Shown here one piece after another: positions 43,622 to 55,995 of a stretch of 64,000 nucleotides of DNA. The stretch's first letter is position 1; every line of letters starts with the position of its first letter. The stretch is from Symbiodinium kawagutii (Eukaryota; Sar; Dinophyceae; Suessiales; Symbiodiniaceae). The stretch covers positions 65,027 to 129,026 of the forward strand of contig VSDK01012891.1 of NCBI GenBank assembly GCA_009767595.1, given 5' to 3'. A program made the translations under genes and the position numbers. The notes under the pieces were generated by a model. That model was not told the origin of the DNA, did not search any database, and was given only the letters and a program-made list of their open reading frames with translations.

Positions 43622-43736
43622 TACCCTCCGGTAAACTAACCTGGCAATGGATTTTAGCCGTATTTTCTAGTGAAACCCTGGGAAAACAGCAATAAATGGT
43701 GGATTTTCCATTGCCAGGTTAGTTTACCAAAGGGTA
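43622..43736. mobile_element. TIR family 3 element, best-preserved copy
   Basis: The left end TACCCTCCGGTAAACTAACC continues with TGGCAATGGA; the right end is its inverted copy with two mismatches over 30 bases. 115 bp, starting 27 bases after the donor at 43595. Confidence 0.9.
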
Positions 43737-44299
43737 AGCAATAGCCCAATTTTACGATTGGAAACCATTGGTTTGGGGGATGCCACGAGTATAGGCACAT
43801 ACCCACATGATGCAACATGGGGCTGTTCCCAGCAAGGCCAAGCTCAAAAGTAGCATCTTTGGGAATGATGATTGGTGTTAACCCGGGATTAATAAACCCC
43901 TGGTTGCTTAATAGGGGGTATCCCCTAAAAGCCTTGGCTTCCCTTTAAATTGGTAATCCTCCAATTAATCAACCTGGGGGTTACTAATCCGGGGTCAACA
44001 TTATACCCGTTTGTTCTTTGACCTGAACCAATCCTCAATTGATGCTGTTGCTTGTTGGATTTTACCCCCTGTTATGAACCCCTTTTTTTCGCCATCCATT
44101 CCCAAAAGTCACCCGTCGCATGAAACATTGTCACGCACGACTAGCATATTGACCCTTATGAACTACCATCACTTAGTCGACCATCAGTTAGCCATTCAAC
44201 CATACTCAACCATTCTGAGCCATGAATTCACCATCCACTTCATCAATTTCCCACCCTTGAGCCCCAACCGCATCTTAGCCATGGCGCCGTCCATAACAG

Positions 44300-44360
44300 C
44301 CGTTGCGCTTCGAACCGAGGTTCGGTACGCCTGGACCGGGCACCTACGGCGTGGATTGCG
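44300..44360 (+). CDS. SHIPPO/PG-rich protein exon (TPGPGTYGVD)
   Basis: Acceptor TCCATAACAG, then PLRFEPRFGTPGPGTYGVD, with donor GTAGCA at 44361. Phase 0 in, phase 1 out. A clear PGPGTY core preceded by an RFEPRFG companion motif. Confidence 0.8.
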
Positions 44361-44628
44361 GTAGCACCTGGGATGGCAGCTGACTACATCAATGAGATTG
44401 GAAGGTTTGATTCGAGATATACCACCAATAATAGGAGATATACCAACTATAGATTGGGGTTTCTAGGTCAATAGTTGTTTGGAGGGGTATTGGAAGGTCT
44501 GATTGGAGATGGGTACGGATGCTTCCCAATGGTCGTTGTGGTGAGTTACTAGTAGTGGTTGATGTCCATGGTTTATGGTGGTTAATCATGGTTGGTGAGA
44601 GGCTACTGGTGTTTAGATAAGTGTATAT

Positions 44629-44735
44629 GGCGGTTTCTCAAATAGAGGAACCCAAAAAAATGGATGGTTTCTTCTTATGAATGCTTAAGATTGATATTGG
44701 ATGATTTGGAGGTATCCCTATTTTGAGAAACCACC
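44629..44735. mobile_element. TIR family 2 element
   Basis: GGCGGTTTCTCAAATAGAGG at the left and CCCTATTTTGAGAAACCACC at the right, 107 bp. Confidence 0.75.
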
Positions 44736-45567
44736 AACACAGGTACAACTGGTATACCCGAAGATTGGGTCTAGTACTCTTAGCAGTAATAGTGTCTACT
44801 GATACAGGACAAGATATAAGGTTGAACTACATGGTAAGGGATAGTTTGCAACCACAGTTTGCAACCACAAATCGTTACCTGGCCAATGGTCGTTCTCATC
44901 CAACCCTTGGGGTCAACATGGCACAATGGCAATGCTATAAGATATCAGGACGAGCGGAACCCAAGGGTAGACAACGACCAATAAAATTCATGACATGGTC
45001 GTCACTGGTTGGTGGCGTTTAGTCATTTGCACTAATAGTTGTTGGGTTTTTCTCGCCTTTGACTAATCAATGAAACCCTGACAAAGCTTCTGAGCTCCAG
45101 CACCCGCCGTCATCAAACCATCAATCATGATTGGTCATTCGTCATCAACTCTTGGCCAATATTGATAGTTGATTGAAGGGCACTTCAAGGGAGAGGCCAG
45201 GAGCGGCCCCCAGGAGGGTAATGCAAAGATCTAAGATGTGGTTGTGCATGTAAGCTGGGAGGGGTTTTCCGAAGCTTGCCTGGGATAATTGGTAAAAAGC
45301 CAGGAGGGTTTCCCATTCTTGGGATGATTGGGGATACCCCCATGTGACATCATCCGATCGAAGCTGATCAACCAGCTGGTGCAGGATGGTTGACGAAGGG
45401 TAAGCAGTTGTCAGTTCCTTCTTCAATCGTTGTCAACCTGATCCTATGACAGCTTGATGATCAACTGGACCAGCTTAAGCCTATGATTCAGCACATGATC
45501 AACATAAACCAGCTTAATCCTAAACCTTCCTCTGTTGGTCAACCCGTTCAGTTGTCTTAATGCCAAG

Positions 45568-45700
45568 GCGCAACCATCGCGTACCCATCAACGGGTCGTC
45601 ATCCAAAACGCGACTCCAGCCTTTGACGCCGGAGCTCATCTGGTGGCGCTGAGGCCCCGTTTCCAAATCAGCGCCGCGTTGGGGGTCTCTTGGCGAAGCT
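45568..45700 (+). CDS. Exon-like island of the PG-rich gene, boundaries unresolved
   Basis: GC-rich stretch after acceptor TTAATGCCAAG. The frame starting AQPSRTHQRVVIQNATPAFD is open to 45699, and another frame gives AYPSTGRHPKRDSS. TPAFD resembles a companion motif. The opening CGCAACCATCG recurs at the start of the island at 57983. The minus strand is also open. Confidence 0.35.
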
Positions 45701-45739
45701 GATGGGCGAAGCTGTTGATCCAAAGATGGTGAAGTGCTC

Positions 45740-47216
45740 GATCCAATGCATTGAAAATGGGTGAATTCGGCGGCTCATCCTGTGTTTCAGACTGCTTCAC
45801 ATTGGTTTAGTGCTTGATTTGATAGGTTTGATAGGTTCGATGATGGTGAAGAGGTGCTTGATGGTTAATGGTGGTTTGATCAAAGAATATCCAAAAATGG
45901 TCAGTGGAAAAAAGTAAAGAACAAAAACACTTTTGGCTGTTGATGCCTTCTTTCCCCAAACCACCATAAACCCAGCAATCATCCAACAACTTGCCAGCAG
46001 CAACCAATACTAATCCATCGTTCGACCCCAATAAATCATTCATAGCCAGTCATCGGCAAAGCCGCATGTGGTGCAGTCATTGGCAAAGCCACATGTCAAT
46101 GCCAACTACCTTTTGCTACACTAACCGAGCAATGCAAAATCCGACGTTCATAGCTTGGTTCCCAGAGTTTCCCAGAAAAAATGTTGCATTTGCCATTGCC
46201 GGGTCAGTTTACCAACGGGTAGCCCAAATATCGGAAATCTCACTAGAAATCCGGTCATTGCGCACGTATCGAATGTCACTAGAAATCCAGTCTCCACACG
46301 GAATCTGTGATCATGATGACCTCGAGAGTGAGAACGGTCAGAATTTGCGGGGCTGCGACGAGTGGTGCGTATGAGTCTTGACACTTTGAGAGTGGGAACC
46401 ACCGATGTTCGTCGTCAAATCTTCCAAACTCCAGGAAATGAAACCTGGAGTGCGTCCATGCAGTAACGCGAAGCAATGCGTAGCAGTTTGATTTGTCCAT
46501 TGGGAAACCCAAAGATCCCAGAAGCGGCCTCCAATTGCAGCTTCAGCGGTGCCTTTCCCCACAAAAAAGGGGTGCCAGCTTCAATCCCTGGTTGTGCTCT
46601 TTGGGTTGGTGGTTCCTGATTTTTCTTCATCCTGAACCCAGTCTCAAAGACGGTTGAATTTTAGATGTGCATGATCTGGAACCAACGATTTTGTTGGAGC
46701 TTTTTTTACCATTGGAAACTGAATAGGGGATTGGCAGTGGTTTTTGGCCACAATTTTCTTATCCCCTCACACTCTGGTGAGGTTCTGGAAAATCCACCAT
46801 CGCTATAGGATCTACATGAGGTGACGATTTTTGTGCCGGCCATGTTGGGGCAAGAATCATTACTAGGCAGAACTTACAACACCACTGGCACATGATTTTC
46901 CGGTGCAGTTGTTAATTTATCAAAGGGTAGCCATCATTGTGCATCATTGTCACTCCATGATTCACCATGGCTCACCAATGGCAAGGTGACCACTTTTGTA
47001 GGTGAATTACAAACTACAGTACTATAGGTGAATAGTTGTTATGATGTCAGCTTTCTGTAAAATCGGGTTTTTTACATATCTAAAAAAATTATTGTCATTA
47101 ACCACTTGTGAATTACAATCACAAAAAGGTCTAAGATATGTAAAAAAAAACATGTGACTTCCAACCTAGCGTAGTCAGTGACCACTGTGACCACTTGGAC
47201 CACTTGGGATGCGAAG
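45740..47216. other. Intron with TIR family 3 relics
   Basis: Family 3 right ends occur near 46186-46217 (GCCATTGCCGGGTCAGTTTAC) and 46900-46930 (AATTTATCAAAGGGTAG), with a left-end relic near 46770-46800. Otherwise AT-rich, with no coding island I can support. Confidence 0.45.
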
Positions 47217-47306
47217 CTCCACTGGGCCCCTGAGGTTTGGCAGCTCCAACCGGGGAGTCTATGCACACGGCCCGGCGTCTCAGATGGGCGAAGCCTGGCA
47301 GGGCTG
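47217..47306 (+). CDS. SHIPPO/PG-rich protein exon (GPLRFGSSNRGVY)
   Basis: Acceptor GGGATGCGAAG, then STGPLRFGSSNRGVYAHGPA and SQMGEAWQG. GPLRFGSSNRG is a companion motif. The donor GTGGAG at 47307 leaves phase 2, matching 48099; a GC donor GCGAAG at 47288 is the alternative (phase 1). Entry is in phase 2. Confidence 0.6.
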
Positions 47307-48098
47307 GTGGAGTACTCAAAGTTGCATCACCAGTTGCAGTACTCGATTAGTGGTCTATTAGTAGTACTAATTGGTAATGAATGGTTATTAATAGTTTATC
47401 AATACTATACCAAATTAGTAGTCTATTGGCAAATTAGTGGCCAAGTTTTGTAATTAGCAAATTAGCAATTAGTAGTCTATTAGTAGTCCATTATAGCAAA
47501 TTTGTAATTGAATAGTACTCGAATACTCTATTACTAATTGGTAATTAACGGTTTGTTTCTCGTTTATACTAATGATGCTATGATAGACTAAATCACTATA
47601 GTGGTTTATTTAGTAATGCTAGTTTACTAGTCTATTGTAGCTAACTAGCAATTGATGTCCACTATATTACAAGTTTATAGTTTGTGCATTACTGACTTAT
47701 GGCTCATAATTCCATCAGAACCTGAAGCAGTCCTGGGTTCGCACATGACGAAGCAACGAGAGCACCAAGCCCCTGGCGACGGCAATTCCCACGCCAGCCA
47801 TGATGGCCAGCTGTAGCGGACAACCAGTGCACATCCACCAGGGACCCAGTGATCAGCACATCAACCATCATCGCCATGACATGATCGGTAGTAACGAGCA
47901 ATTTTATTATCCATCAACCAGTCTGAACCATTTCAAACCATCAATTTCCCGCTCTGAACTCCACGAATCAACCAGAAATCAACCATCAATTCAGCCAGCA
48001 TTCACCATGATTTCTCCATTTTCGATGATGTTTTCCGTGAAATTCCGCCAGCATCTCCTCCCCACCACCAGCATTTCCCATGGTTCCATGGTTCCCAG
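47307..48098. other. Intron, no coding signal
   Basis: TTAGTAGTCTATTAG-type repeats (47340-47700) and a mildly GC-rich patch at 47750-47850 without a supported exon. Confidence 0.4.
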
Positions 48099-48192
48099 CA
48101 CCGGTGACCCCCGAGGCCAGAGTCCCGGGCCTGGTCAATACGACCTACGTCACCTGGTGGCAAGGGCTGGGCCACTGAGGGCATCGGTTTCG
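48099..48192 (+). CDS. SHIPPO/PG-rich protein exon (SPGPGQYD)
   Basis: Acceptor GGTTCCCAG, one leading base, then TGDPRGQSPGPGQYDLRHLV and ARAGPLRASVS, with donor GTAGGT at 48193, the best GT donor in this gene. Phase 0 out. Confidence 0.75.
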
Positions 48193-49636
48193 GTAGGTGT
48201 ATGGATGTGTGTGGTAGGTTAGGTGTTGTAGGTTTTTTGGGAGTTGTAGGGTGTTTTTGGATATTTTAGGGTAGGTGGCGTTTAAGGGTTTTTTTGGTGT
48301 TTAGGGGTTTGAGGGTTTTGGGGGGGGGTTGGAGTTTTACGGATTTAGGATATAGGGTTTGAGGGCTTTGGTGTTTTTTTGATTTAGTGTTTAGGTGATT
48401 AGGGTTTTGGGTTTGAGGGTGTGACAACGTGATATGGTGCTCCGGGCCTCTTTCACGCCAGCGACATTTTTCCGAAGAGCTGCATTTATGTCCACTGGAG
48501 GGCAGGGTGGCGAGGGCTGAGTAGGTAGAGTGGTTCTACCAGCTTTGGCTGAAATTCCTCCGGGAAATGTCACAATGATATATGGCTGATAGTGATCACC
48601 CCTGCACTAATCATTAGTACTTGTTGAGCATCAGTACGGAGACTCACTAGGCATGATTGTGCATGATTGAACATCATCAACTGACCTTGATGAACCAGCA
48701 CTGACCCAAAAAAAGTGATCAGATCATGAGGCCTTTGCCCAAGGAGTTTTTTGCAGTGGCAGATCGTGATGACTAGGGAGGGATCATGGCTAGCCCAAAT
48801 CAAGTCCAAATGGCCGAATTGTACGCACGGTGCTCATACAAATGGTGAGATGTGCGTTCAGGGTCCACCCCTCTGAACATTGGAGCCAGTCAGGTAGCAA
48901 TTCTAGCTGCGGCCAAAGCTACTCCCCAAACAGACGGCTTTCGTGAAGAAAACTATTGAAACAGGGGGGTAGGCGCTGGGAATGAAAGTATCTTGTTGCT
49001 GGTTGTATTCCCAACTACCTCGACGGGCTGAAATGCCATTGCTTAATAAGCCTGGTATCAATCAATTAGCCGAGGTCATGACCATTTTACTTAATGATGT
49101 TGTTGCTGCTGTCGGCTATAGTATCCCTGTTCTTGGCTACGTCAGGTTCTATTTCCTGGTATTGTTACTTTAGTCAAGCTACGTCTAGTTCTCTAGCTGA
49201 TGTTGATCAAATGAGCATGACTCAACATGATCAAACACCAAAGCAGTTGGTGTTCTTCAAAGGATTATGATTTGTGTCCTTTCAGGGTACCCCCAGTATT
49301 CCAACAACACGCAAACAATTGTTGTTCGTACCTAGGACGATCCTGATATTGCGGCTTGGGTACAAAAAGTCATCTCCCCTTGATGGCTGGTTACGTGCCG
49401 CTCCTTGTTGATGTCATCCCAAATATGGTTGGTCATCAACATGCCCCTAATATGGTTGGTATCCCGAACATGTGTGGTATCCTGAATATTGTTGGTATCC
49501 TAAATCGGTTACACTGGTTACATGATCGGATCAACCATCAACATACCCTAAATACGATTGGTTCACCGTCAAACAAGCCGTTGATATCAACCAACGCTGA
49601 TGCTGACGTTGATTCTCCCCATCTCTGAAGATCCAG
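48193..49636. other. Intron, G-rich start then AT-rich
   Basis: 48200-48420 is unusually rich in TTTGGGGTTTAGGG words on the plus strand. The remainder is unremarkable. Confidence 0.45.
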
Positions 49637-49710
49637 CCGTCGAGATCTCCCTCTCAGGTCCCAGGATTGGAGGTGCCGCGAAGTGTGGCAATGGCTGGTG
49701 GTGACCAAGG
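49637..49710 (+). CDS. Candidate exon of the PG-rich gene
   Basis: Acceptor TGAAGATCCAG. Frames give PSRSPSQVPGLEVPRSVAMA (phase 0, matching 48192) or SLSGPRIGGAAK (more SHIPPO-like). Donor unresolved. Confidence 0.3.
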
Positions 49711-49902
49711 GTGGCTGCTGGTCAATCATTGGTCGCCAACGGTTGATCTTTGGGCATGGCCAAGTCAATGGGTCAAACGGTGGATGTCATGATGGTGATG
49801 GATGGCATAAGCATAATGCTTGTTGCCATGATGGTTTGCCTTGGCCAAGCATGCTTGAAAACTGATGACAAACCAGGGATAACGAGGGTAAACTGTTGGC
49901 AA

Positions 49903-49992
49903 ATGATGATGATGATGATGATGATGAGGATGATGATGATGATGATGATGAGGATGATGATGATGATGATGAGGATGATGATGATGATGATG

Positions 49993-50074
<82 letters not shown>

Positions 50075-50168
50075 GGATGAGGATGAGGATGAGGATGATG
50101 ATGAGGATGAGATGATGATGAGGATGATGATGAGGATGAGGATGAGGATGAGGATGAGGATGAGGATG

Positions 50169-50211
<43 letters not shown>

Positions 50212-50247
50212 GGATGAGGATGAGGATGAGGATGAGGATGAGGATGG
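49903..50247. repeat. GAT/GAG microsatellite, 345 bp
   Basis: Pure (GAT)n with GAG interruptions. It gives long poly-Asp/Glu, Met/Arg, His, Ser and Ile frames on both strands that are not genes. Confidence 0.97.
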
Positions 50248-50309
50248 TGAGTTTGATGATGATGTTTGTTGATAATCCCTACCCAAGCTACCCAAGTGGC
50301 TATAATAAG

Positions 50310-50435
50310 AATCGGCAAATCTTCGACATCAATCCTGTGGTGCCTCCTTGCGGAGTTTCCGCACTCGCAATGTCGGTTGGTGGAAGCGGCGGCAGTGGTG
50401 GCCAACCCCCTAGCCTGCTCAGGGACGCAGGCTGT
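50310..50435 (+). other. GC-rich island, unassigned
   Basis: Open in all three plus frames (for example VVPPCGVSALAMSVGGSGG or LRSFRTRNVGWWKRRQ). Probably part of an exon, but I cannot choose a frame. Confidence 0.25.
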
Positions 50436-50813
50436 CCATGATATGACCACTACCACCGACCATGTTTGGGACCACTGGCATCACCATGAAGCTTTTGATC
50501 CATCGAACATGTTTCTAAGAGTTCGAATTGCTATTCGAAGGCATACGGCTGTGGGTGGCCCCTGGTACGCTGTTCACATCACTTCACACCTCCCCAGGAC
50601 GTGTGACCAGCTCGTCGCCACAGCATCACTTTGCGGTACATACCATGAACAGACCACGATTGTTCCTTCTGGCCAACCATTAACCATAACTTGTCCATGT
50701 TATTCCCGTTTAGCCATGACGCAAAATGGTCAATTTAATGTGCCCCCCTTGACATCAATGCATTCACCATCATTTCACCACGGAATATGTTCCTGATGCC
50801 TTATTATTGGCTA

Positions 50814-50831
50814 NNNNNNNNNNNNNNNNNN
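50814..50831. other. Assembly gap, 18 N
   Basis: Run of N between GGCTA and CCGCTGCTG. The true gap length is unknown. Confidence 1.
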
Positions 50832-50851
50832 CCGCTGCTGACCATCCATCC

Positions 50852-50975
50852 TACCCTCTGACAAACTAACCTGGTTACGCTGGGAATCACTACATGTTCA
50901 TTGGTAAACCATTATAAATCCTCGATTTTCTGCATTTAACCGTGATAAATCGTGGATTTTCCACGCCTTTTCCAC
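50852..50975. mobile_element. TIR family 3 element, right end missing or diverged
   Basis: Left end TACCCTCTGACAAACTAACC, interior AAATCGTGGATTTTCCACG; the expected right end GTTTACCAAAGGGTA is not found before the exon at 51007. Confidence 0.55.
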
Positions 50976-51006
50976 GCCACCAACCGAGGGATTGCCGGAC
51001 CCGCAG

Positions 51007-51078
51007 ATCGCGAGGCCCCAAGTTTTCCATTCGCTGCCGGAACGAGATCTCGGATGCCGGAAGCCTGGTCTGTCCCAG
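51007..51078 (+). CDS. SHIPPO/PG-rich protein exon (GPKFSIRCRNE)
   Basis: Acceptor CGGACCCGCAG, one leading base, then SRGPKFSIRCRNEISDAGSL and VCP, with GC donor GCGAAG at 51079. GPKFSI is the most typical companion motif in the gene. The leftover AG joins the G at 52487 to give Arg. Confidence 0.75.
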
Positions 51079-52486
51079 GCGAAGTTCGCCAGCTGCACCG
51101 TTGGGGCTGCTGGGGTGGTGGATAGGTGGGGATGGTGGATACCAATGGTGGTTATGGTTGGTCAATGATGGGGAATTGGTGGCTATAGCTGGTGATTTGT
51201 GGATTGTCAATGATGGTGAATGATAGATTTATGTGCATTATCAGGGTATCAACGAGTCATGCTGAGGTTATAGCTGAGTGGTAAATCATCAGCTTGAATG
51301 GTGGTTATAGCTGGTGATTTATGGTGGTGGTGGGGTTGATGATGGCTGCTGCTTGATGATTGTAGCTGGTGGGTTGATGCCTAGTGATGAATGGTCGATG
51401 ATTATGGTTGATGATGTATCCCAATGGTCACTGGTTGATAATGATGATTGATTGGCGGTGGATGACCAATCCGAATAGGGATTCTAAACAACAATGGTAT
51501 TTGACGATGCTTATGAGGGAATAGAGCTGCGAAAGTCTCATGGCAAGTAATGGCTGATGATGATGATCATGATTTTGCGGTTATAATTATAGACCACATC
51601 GGTTTCATAATAGTGTCTAGAGATGGTTGATGCAGAATAAGTTGACAATGGCTCAGTGATAGGATGAGGTAGCGGTTTATCGCTCATCGACCATGACTGA
51701 CAATGGTCAACAACGATGTTTCTTAATATACATGTGTCTCAATGAGTGACGGCCTCCCGGAAACAATGTCCTCCATTGGTTTCCAGAATGCAAGCATTCA
51801 TGGAACTGGCAAACAAGGTCGCCCCTCACATGGATCTTGGATTTTTTCCTGACATGTTTTGTCAACGACAAGGCAGCCCCTTGGGTAGGATCCCAGTTTA
51901 TAAATGCGGGGGGCCTGCCTTGTATGACAGACGCATTGCAGTCTGAGCTTTAGGGTGGACCCTTGCGAATATGCAGACATGACGCGATGTTTGTTCATCC
52001 TTGGAAGCAAATCCGGCTAGGTCAGCATGTAAGATGTTGGGAATTTGGTCAAAATGCATGAACCACCGACGAAGTACCATAGTATGGAGGAATTCATGAC
52101 CAGCTGAGTCGTGTAGTTACATAGTGTTCTACTTTCACGTGAGAGTCGGTTATGACCTGCATGTTATTACCAGCCATCAGTTGGTGTTTCGACAATATGC
52201 TTGCGGTTCTTACCAACAAACCATTCTCCAATGTCAGAATTGTGCCAGCGAACTTTGATCATGTATTCGGTCAATGGCCCACATATTCTTAGTCGCCTGT
52301 GCGGAAAGCAACGTGGCAATCGGTTTCGATATATGTCGATTATATGTTGAATCTATCGATACATCTCCATTATATTCGAAAATCCATCTAGTATACCAAT
52401 CAAATTTGTTTTGCACATTCGATTTAAACGTGTATATAGTGTTAAATCTAATCTATTCATCACCAGCTGGAGCAACCAATCCACAG
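51079..52486. other. Last intron of the PG-rich gene
   Basis: GATGGTTGATGATG words and no coding island. The open frames near 51750-52010 have no motif. Confidence 0.45.
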
Positions 52487-52562
52487 GGGATGGACGACCG
52501 GCGCGTTCGCCAGTCCGGGCCCGGGCGCCTTCGGTGGCATGTACACGCAATTTGGCTACTGA
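52487..52562 (+). CDS. SHIPPO/PG-rich protein, terminal exon with stop
   Basis: Acceptor CAATCCACAG, then GWTTGAFASPGPGAFGGMYT, QFGY and TGA (52560-52562). It contains a PGPGAF core and ends the protein. Together with the upstream islands this defines a plus-strand gene of about 20 kb or more. SHIPPO/STPG proteins are generally small flagellar or cytoskeletal proteins with multiple PGPGxY repeats; the cellular site here is inferred from the family. Confidence 0.8.
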
Positions 52563-53096
52563 GTTCCTTGGCAGCAGAGGGTAACGGGTGACCAACCTGT
52601 TGAGTTTGATGAAGAGGTTGGTTTATGGTCGGTTGACTACTTGGTTACATGATTAAGTTCTGAATAATGATGAAATGTACCAATGATTGACTAAATGGTT
52701 GGGTGTGATTAAGTTTCTAATTGGAGAACTCGTGGGGAGTTGCAATGACTTTGATGAGAGCTTCAGGTAGCCCTTCTGCTGGGATCTGACCAATAGTTGG
52801 TGACCACGATCAGTGGGCGTGCCATTTGTTTCTGGAGGCTCCCTTTCAAGGTCCCTTCCACCATGCCGGTCGTTTGATCGCCCTCAATATTGCTTACTGT
52901 GAGCTACTATCAATGTGCAACCATCATTGATCATCACCATCAGTAAGCCACATTTGGAGTGTCATTGATGTTCCCTGTCCCCCATTTGGTTTATGAAGTC
53001 AGCATCACTGCCACCACGAACCCATTTGCCTGTCAAACCCACCAAAATTGGGGGTTCATGATGGTCAATGTTGATGATTGCTGGCGGTGAATAAGA

Positions 53097-53146
<50 letters not shown>
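53097..53146. repeat. GAT microsatellite, short
   Basis: About 16 TGA/GAT units; the minus strand frame is poly-His. Confidence 0.95.
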
Positions 53147-53280
53147 CATGGTCAATGATGGCCAATGATGGCCAATGATGGTCAATGATGGTTGATACTA
53201 TAGATATCTACTAGGAATATCCAGCAATGAACGGATAGTGGCACTTAATGATGGTTTTGGCGCCTTGGCACTGCCAAGGT

Positions 53281-53376
53281 TCCACAAAAGTTCAGCGGTG
53301 CCACGCCATGCCATGCCGAACCGTGCGGTGGACGTGGCACAACTTGTGCTCTGTATGAGCTTTGCGCAGTGCGGGC
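53281..53376 (+). CDS. Candidate exon, unassigned
   Basis: GC-rich island after CACTGCCAAG. Open frames include SSAVPRHAMPNRAVDVAQLV and GATPCHAEPCGGRGTTCALY. No family recognised. Probable start of the next transcription unit. Confidence 0.3.
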
Positions 53377-53399
53377 TGTGGGGTACCGAAAACCCAGGT

Positions 53400-54556
53400 T
53401 GCTCTAAATCCCTCTTGAATGGTGTCTAATAGCTGTCCGCTGCATAGCAGCTTTCTAATAATTGGTTAATAGCTGCATCATAACTGGTTAATGTCGTGGT
53501 TAATGCTGTTTTTTTTAATGCATGGTGACACCTCAATGGACAGGTTGCGATCTCACAAGTGGGCAGATGAATCGCAGCGACTGCAGATGAGGGAAGCAGT
53601 CGGAAGACTGAGTAATGCCGTCGAGCACTAGGGAGGATTGTTCCAGAGAGCCATACCTACTAACATTTTTCAGAATACTTATTGAATATTAGGGAGAATG
53701 GCTTCTAGTTCAATGGCATATCCTTTGATACCATAATATTCTCCCTAACAACTGGTTCGCAAATAGAATATTTCATAACATGAACTAATTCAGAATAGCC
53801 TTTGATCACTGTGGATGGTGCTGTGGCTGGTATGCAGGCTGCTCTCATCTTGCAATCTTGGCATCAACTCCACAGTTGAGATAAAGTTGTCCCTGAAAAA
53901 ATGATTTGTCCCTTACATTTTGCTCATCTCATCTAGTTGATTTAACCGATATTACTGGTTACTTAGATACTCCTTGTTCTTCTTGTTGGTATTGCTTGTT
54001 GATTTACATTCCACTATTGCATACATGATGTCGAACCTGTGAATTGGATGCGATACCAGCCGTGCTCAAGAATGCTCAGACCGTTGGTTCATCCAATTCA
54101 CAATGTGGGTTGAATGGATCAATCAATGACCATGACCAACACTGCTTAGATAGGGGTTTCTTAGAATAGGGAACCTCCTAGAATGCACGCTTTAAACTAC
54201 AATTCGTTTACATAAGGAATGATGTGGAGAGTCCCCCATATTGGGTTTGGTTGCTAGATTAAGCATGGCTTGACGAGTATTTTGATAGTAACGATGGTTG
54301 ATGAACCCTACGCATCCACTATGAATCTCATTGGGCAAGCATTGAGACACGGCTTGTTGTTGACAATGTTTGTGCACGATGGTTCCTTAAGCCACTATTT
54401 GCTTCTAGCGATTACAATGCAGCTGTGATGGTTAACCACCATAAACCATAAAGTATTGCGTTGCCATTCATTTGGCCATGATCATTTCCCCGCTGGCAGA
54501 TCACCAGATTGACTCATGAGACGATCCTGCTGGTGATTGCAATCGCCTCATTTCAG
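53400..54556. other. Intergenic or intron, no coding signal
   Basis: Diverged family 2 TIR element at about 54150-54245 (GGTTTCTTAGAATAGGG at the left, TCCCCCATATTGGG at the right). Otherwise unremarkable. Confidence 0.4.
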
Positions 54557-54674
54557 GGTTGAGTCCAGCAGTCGTTCACCGATGGGCACTGAACCCAACA
54601 AGAAGAGATCCCCACTGGGCGCACTGCACAGCGAAACAGAATCTCACAGCCGGCCCTGCCTCGATAGTCACGAC
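54557..54674 (+). CDS. Candidate exon, Ser/Arg/Glu-rich, unassigned
   Basis: Acceptor CTCATTTCAG, one leading base, then VESSSRSPMGTEPNKKRSPL and GALHSETESHSRPCLDSHD, with donor GTGAGC at 54675. Good splice sites at both ends and an open hydrophilic frame. Family not recognised. Confidence 0.5.
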
Positions 54675-55995
54675 GTGAGCAACGAAGTGGTGGGAGTGCT
54701 TCGGGTGGGGTATGCTTCACAGCCTGTCAGATCAGTTTATGCAAGTGCTCACTACTGCGTAGTCAACTTTGTTGATGAGCCGTGGCTGATTTCGCCGTTG
54801 TTAGTAGTTGTGAATCTTGTGGCACGATAGAAAAGACAAGCAGCCACTATCACCGATACCCCTACGTTTTTTTGAGTTGATATTTAATGAGGATAGAGCG
54901 ACCATAGTTGATAAGGGACTGAACGATACTTCAATCAATGGATTGCTAGTAAAAAGCTGAAATTCCCAAGAATTTGAAGAGGGAACAAATCAATGAGCAA
55001 CTAGTTGGTGTTGGTAACAGATTCTGCCCTAATGTTTGGGATGGTTAGTTTGTTGACTAATGTTGGGGGATGGCGCAACTACCCGCCAACCAGACATCTA
55101 TGGGAGGGGTTCGACTATGGATCAGCCAGTATTGACCACATGCACTTAGAAAATGTTGAGTGTTTGCAAAATGTTTAGATCTTTTTGGTTTGGAGGCACC
55201 ACTTTGTAGCCAAACAGCAAGGCCTTTCTGGTTGGCCAAAGTCAGCCAACCATGCGGCGAGAGCGGTTGGGAACAGGATGCCTGGTGGCTTGAAGGCTAG
55301 GTGAAACAAGTCCCAAACTGTTATTAATCGCAGTTTGATGTAGTTTGGTAGTGGATCAACTGCTATCAATATGAATCGCTGATCCAGTGGCAGAAGCTAG
55401 TCACAAACAGTAGATCAGCTGGTGCTATTGGCCGATTGCAATTTTCTGGACCTTCATTTGAACTTCCACGAACTTGCTTGTCTTAACTACCAGGACCCGG
55501 CTTATCCAAATTTCAGGGCTCACCAATCACCAATCAGAAATCCACCTACAAAGGAAACTTGAAAGAAACGGGAAGTGAGTAGCGGAACCTTGCGTCCGAA
55601 GCGTGTAGGGGCCTTGTGCCGAGCGGGGTGATGTGTCACATGTAGTTAGACTTTGATGATGAGGCATGATCATCAGCCAAGTCAATCAAATATGAACTCT
55701 TTACCGAGAAATTGTTCGCTCCCTTCGACTCAAAGGATACAGCACGAATCTTGTTTCAGGCGCTGTTGAACGCGTCGGATCCCTTTATGCCGTCTACGAT
55801 GCTTAGCCTCTCAAAAAATGGTCTCAGTTACGCAGCTCTCTGCTGTTTCGGAACTATGCATTGGCCACGTCACGAGAGGACCGAATAATCTCAACAACCA
55901 TTATTTTATGGTTGGCCCTAGCCATTCTGAACCCCCACCCCGGTTGGCCACCTGCTCTTCTCCAACCCTGCGACAACCCCGCGCCCCGGGCCAAG
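54675..55995. other. Intron-like sequence, nothing recognised
   Basis: Moderately AT-rich, few repeats, no motif-bearing frame. A GC-rich patch near 55560-55630 has no supported exon. Confidence 0.35.

Noticed and set aside
49765-50456. Long frames of poly-His, poly-Ser, poly-Asp and poly-Ile on both strands
   Set aside because: All derive from the GAT/GAG microsatellite; every frame is open because the repeat contains no stop in those registers.
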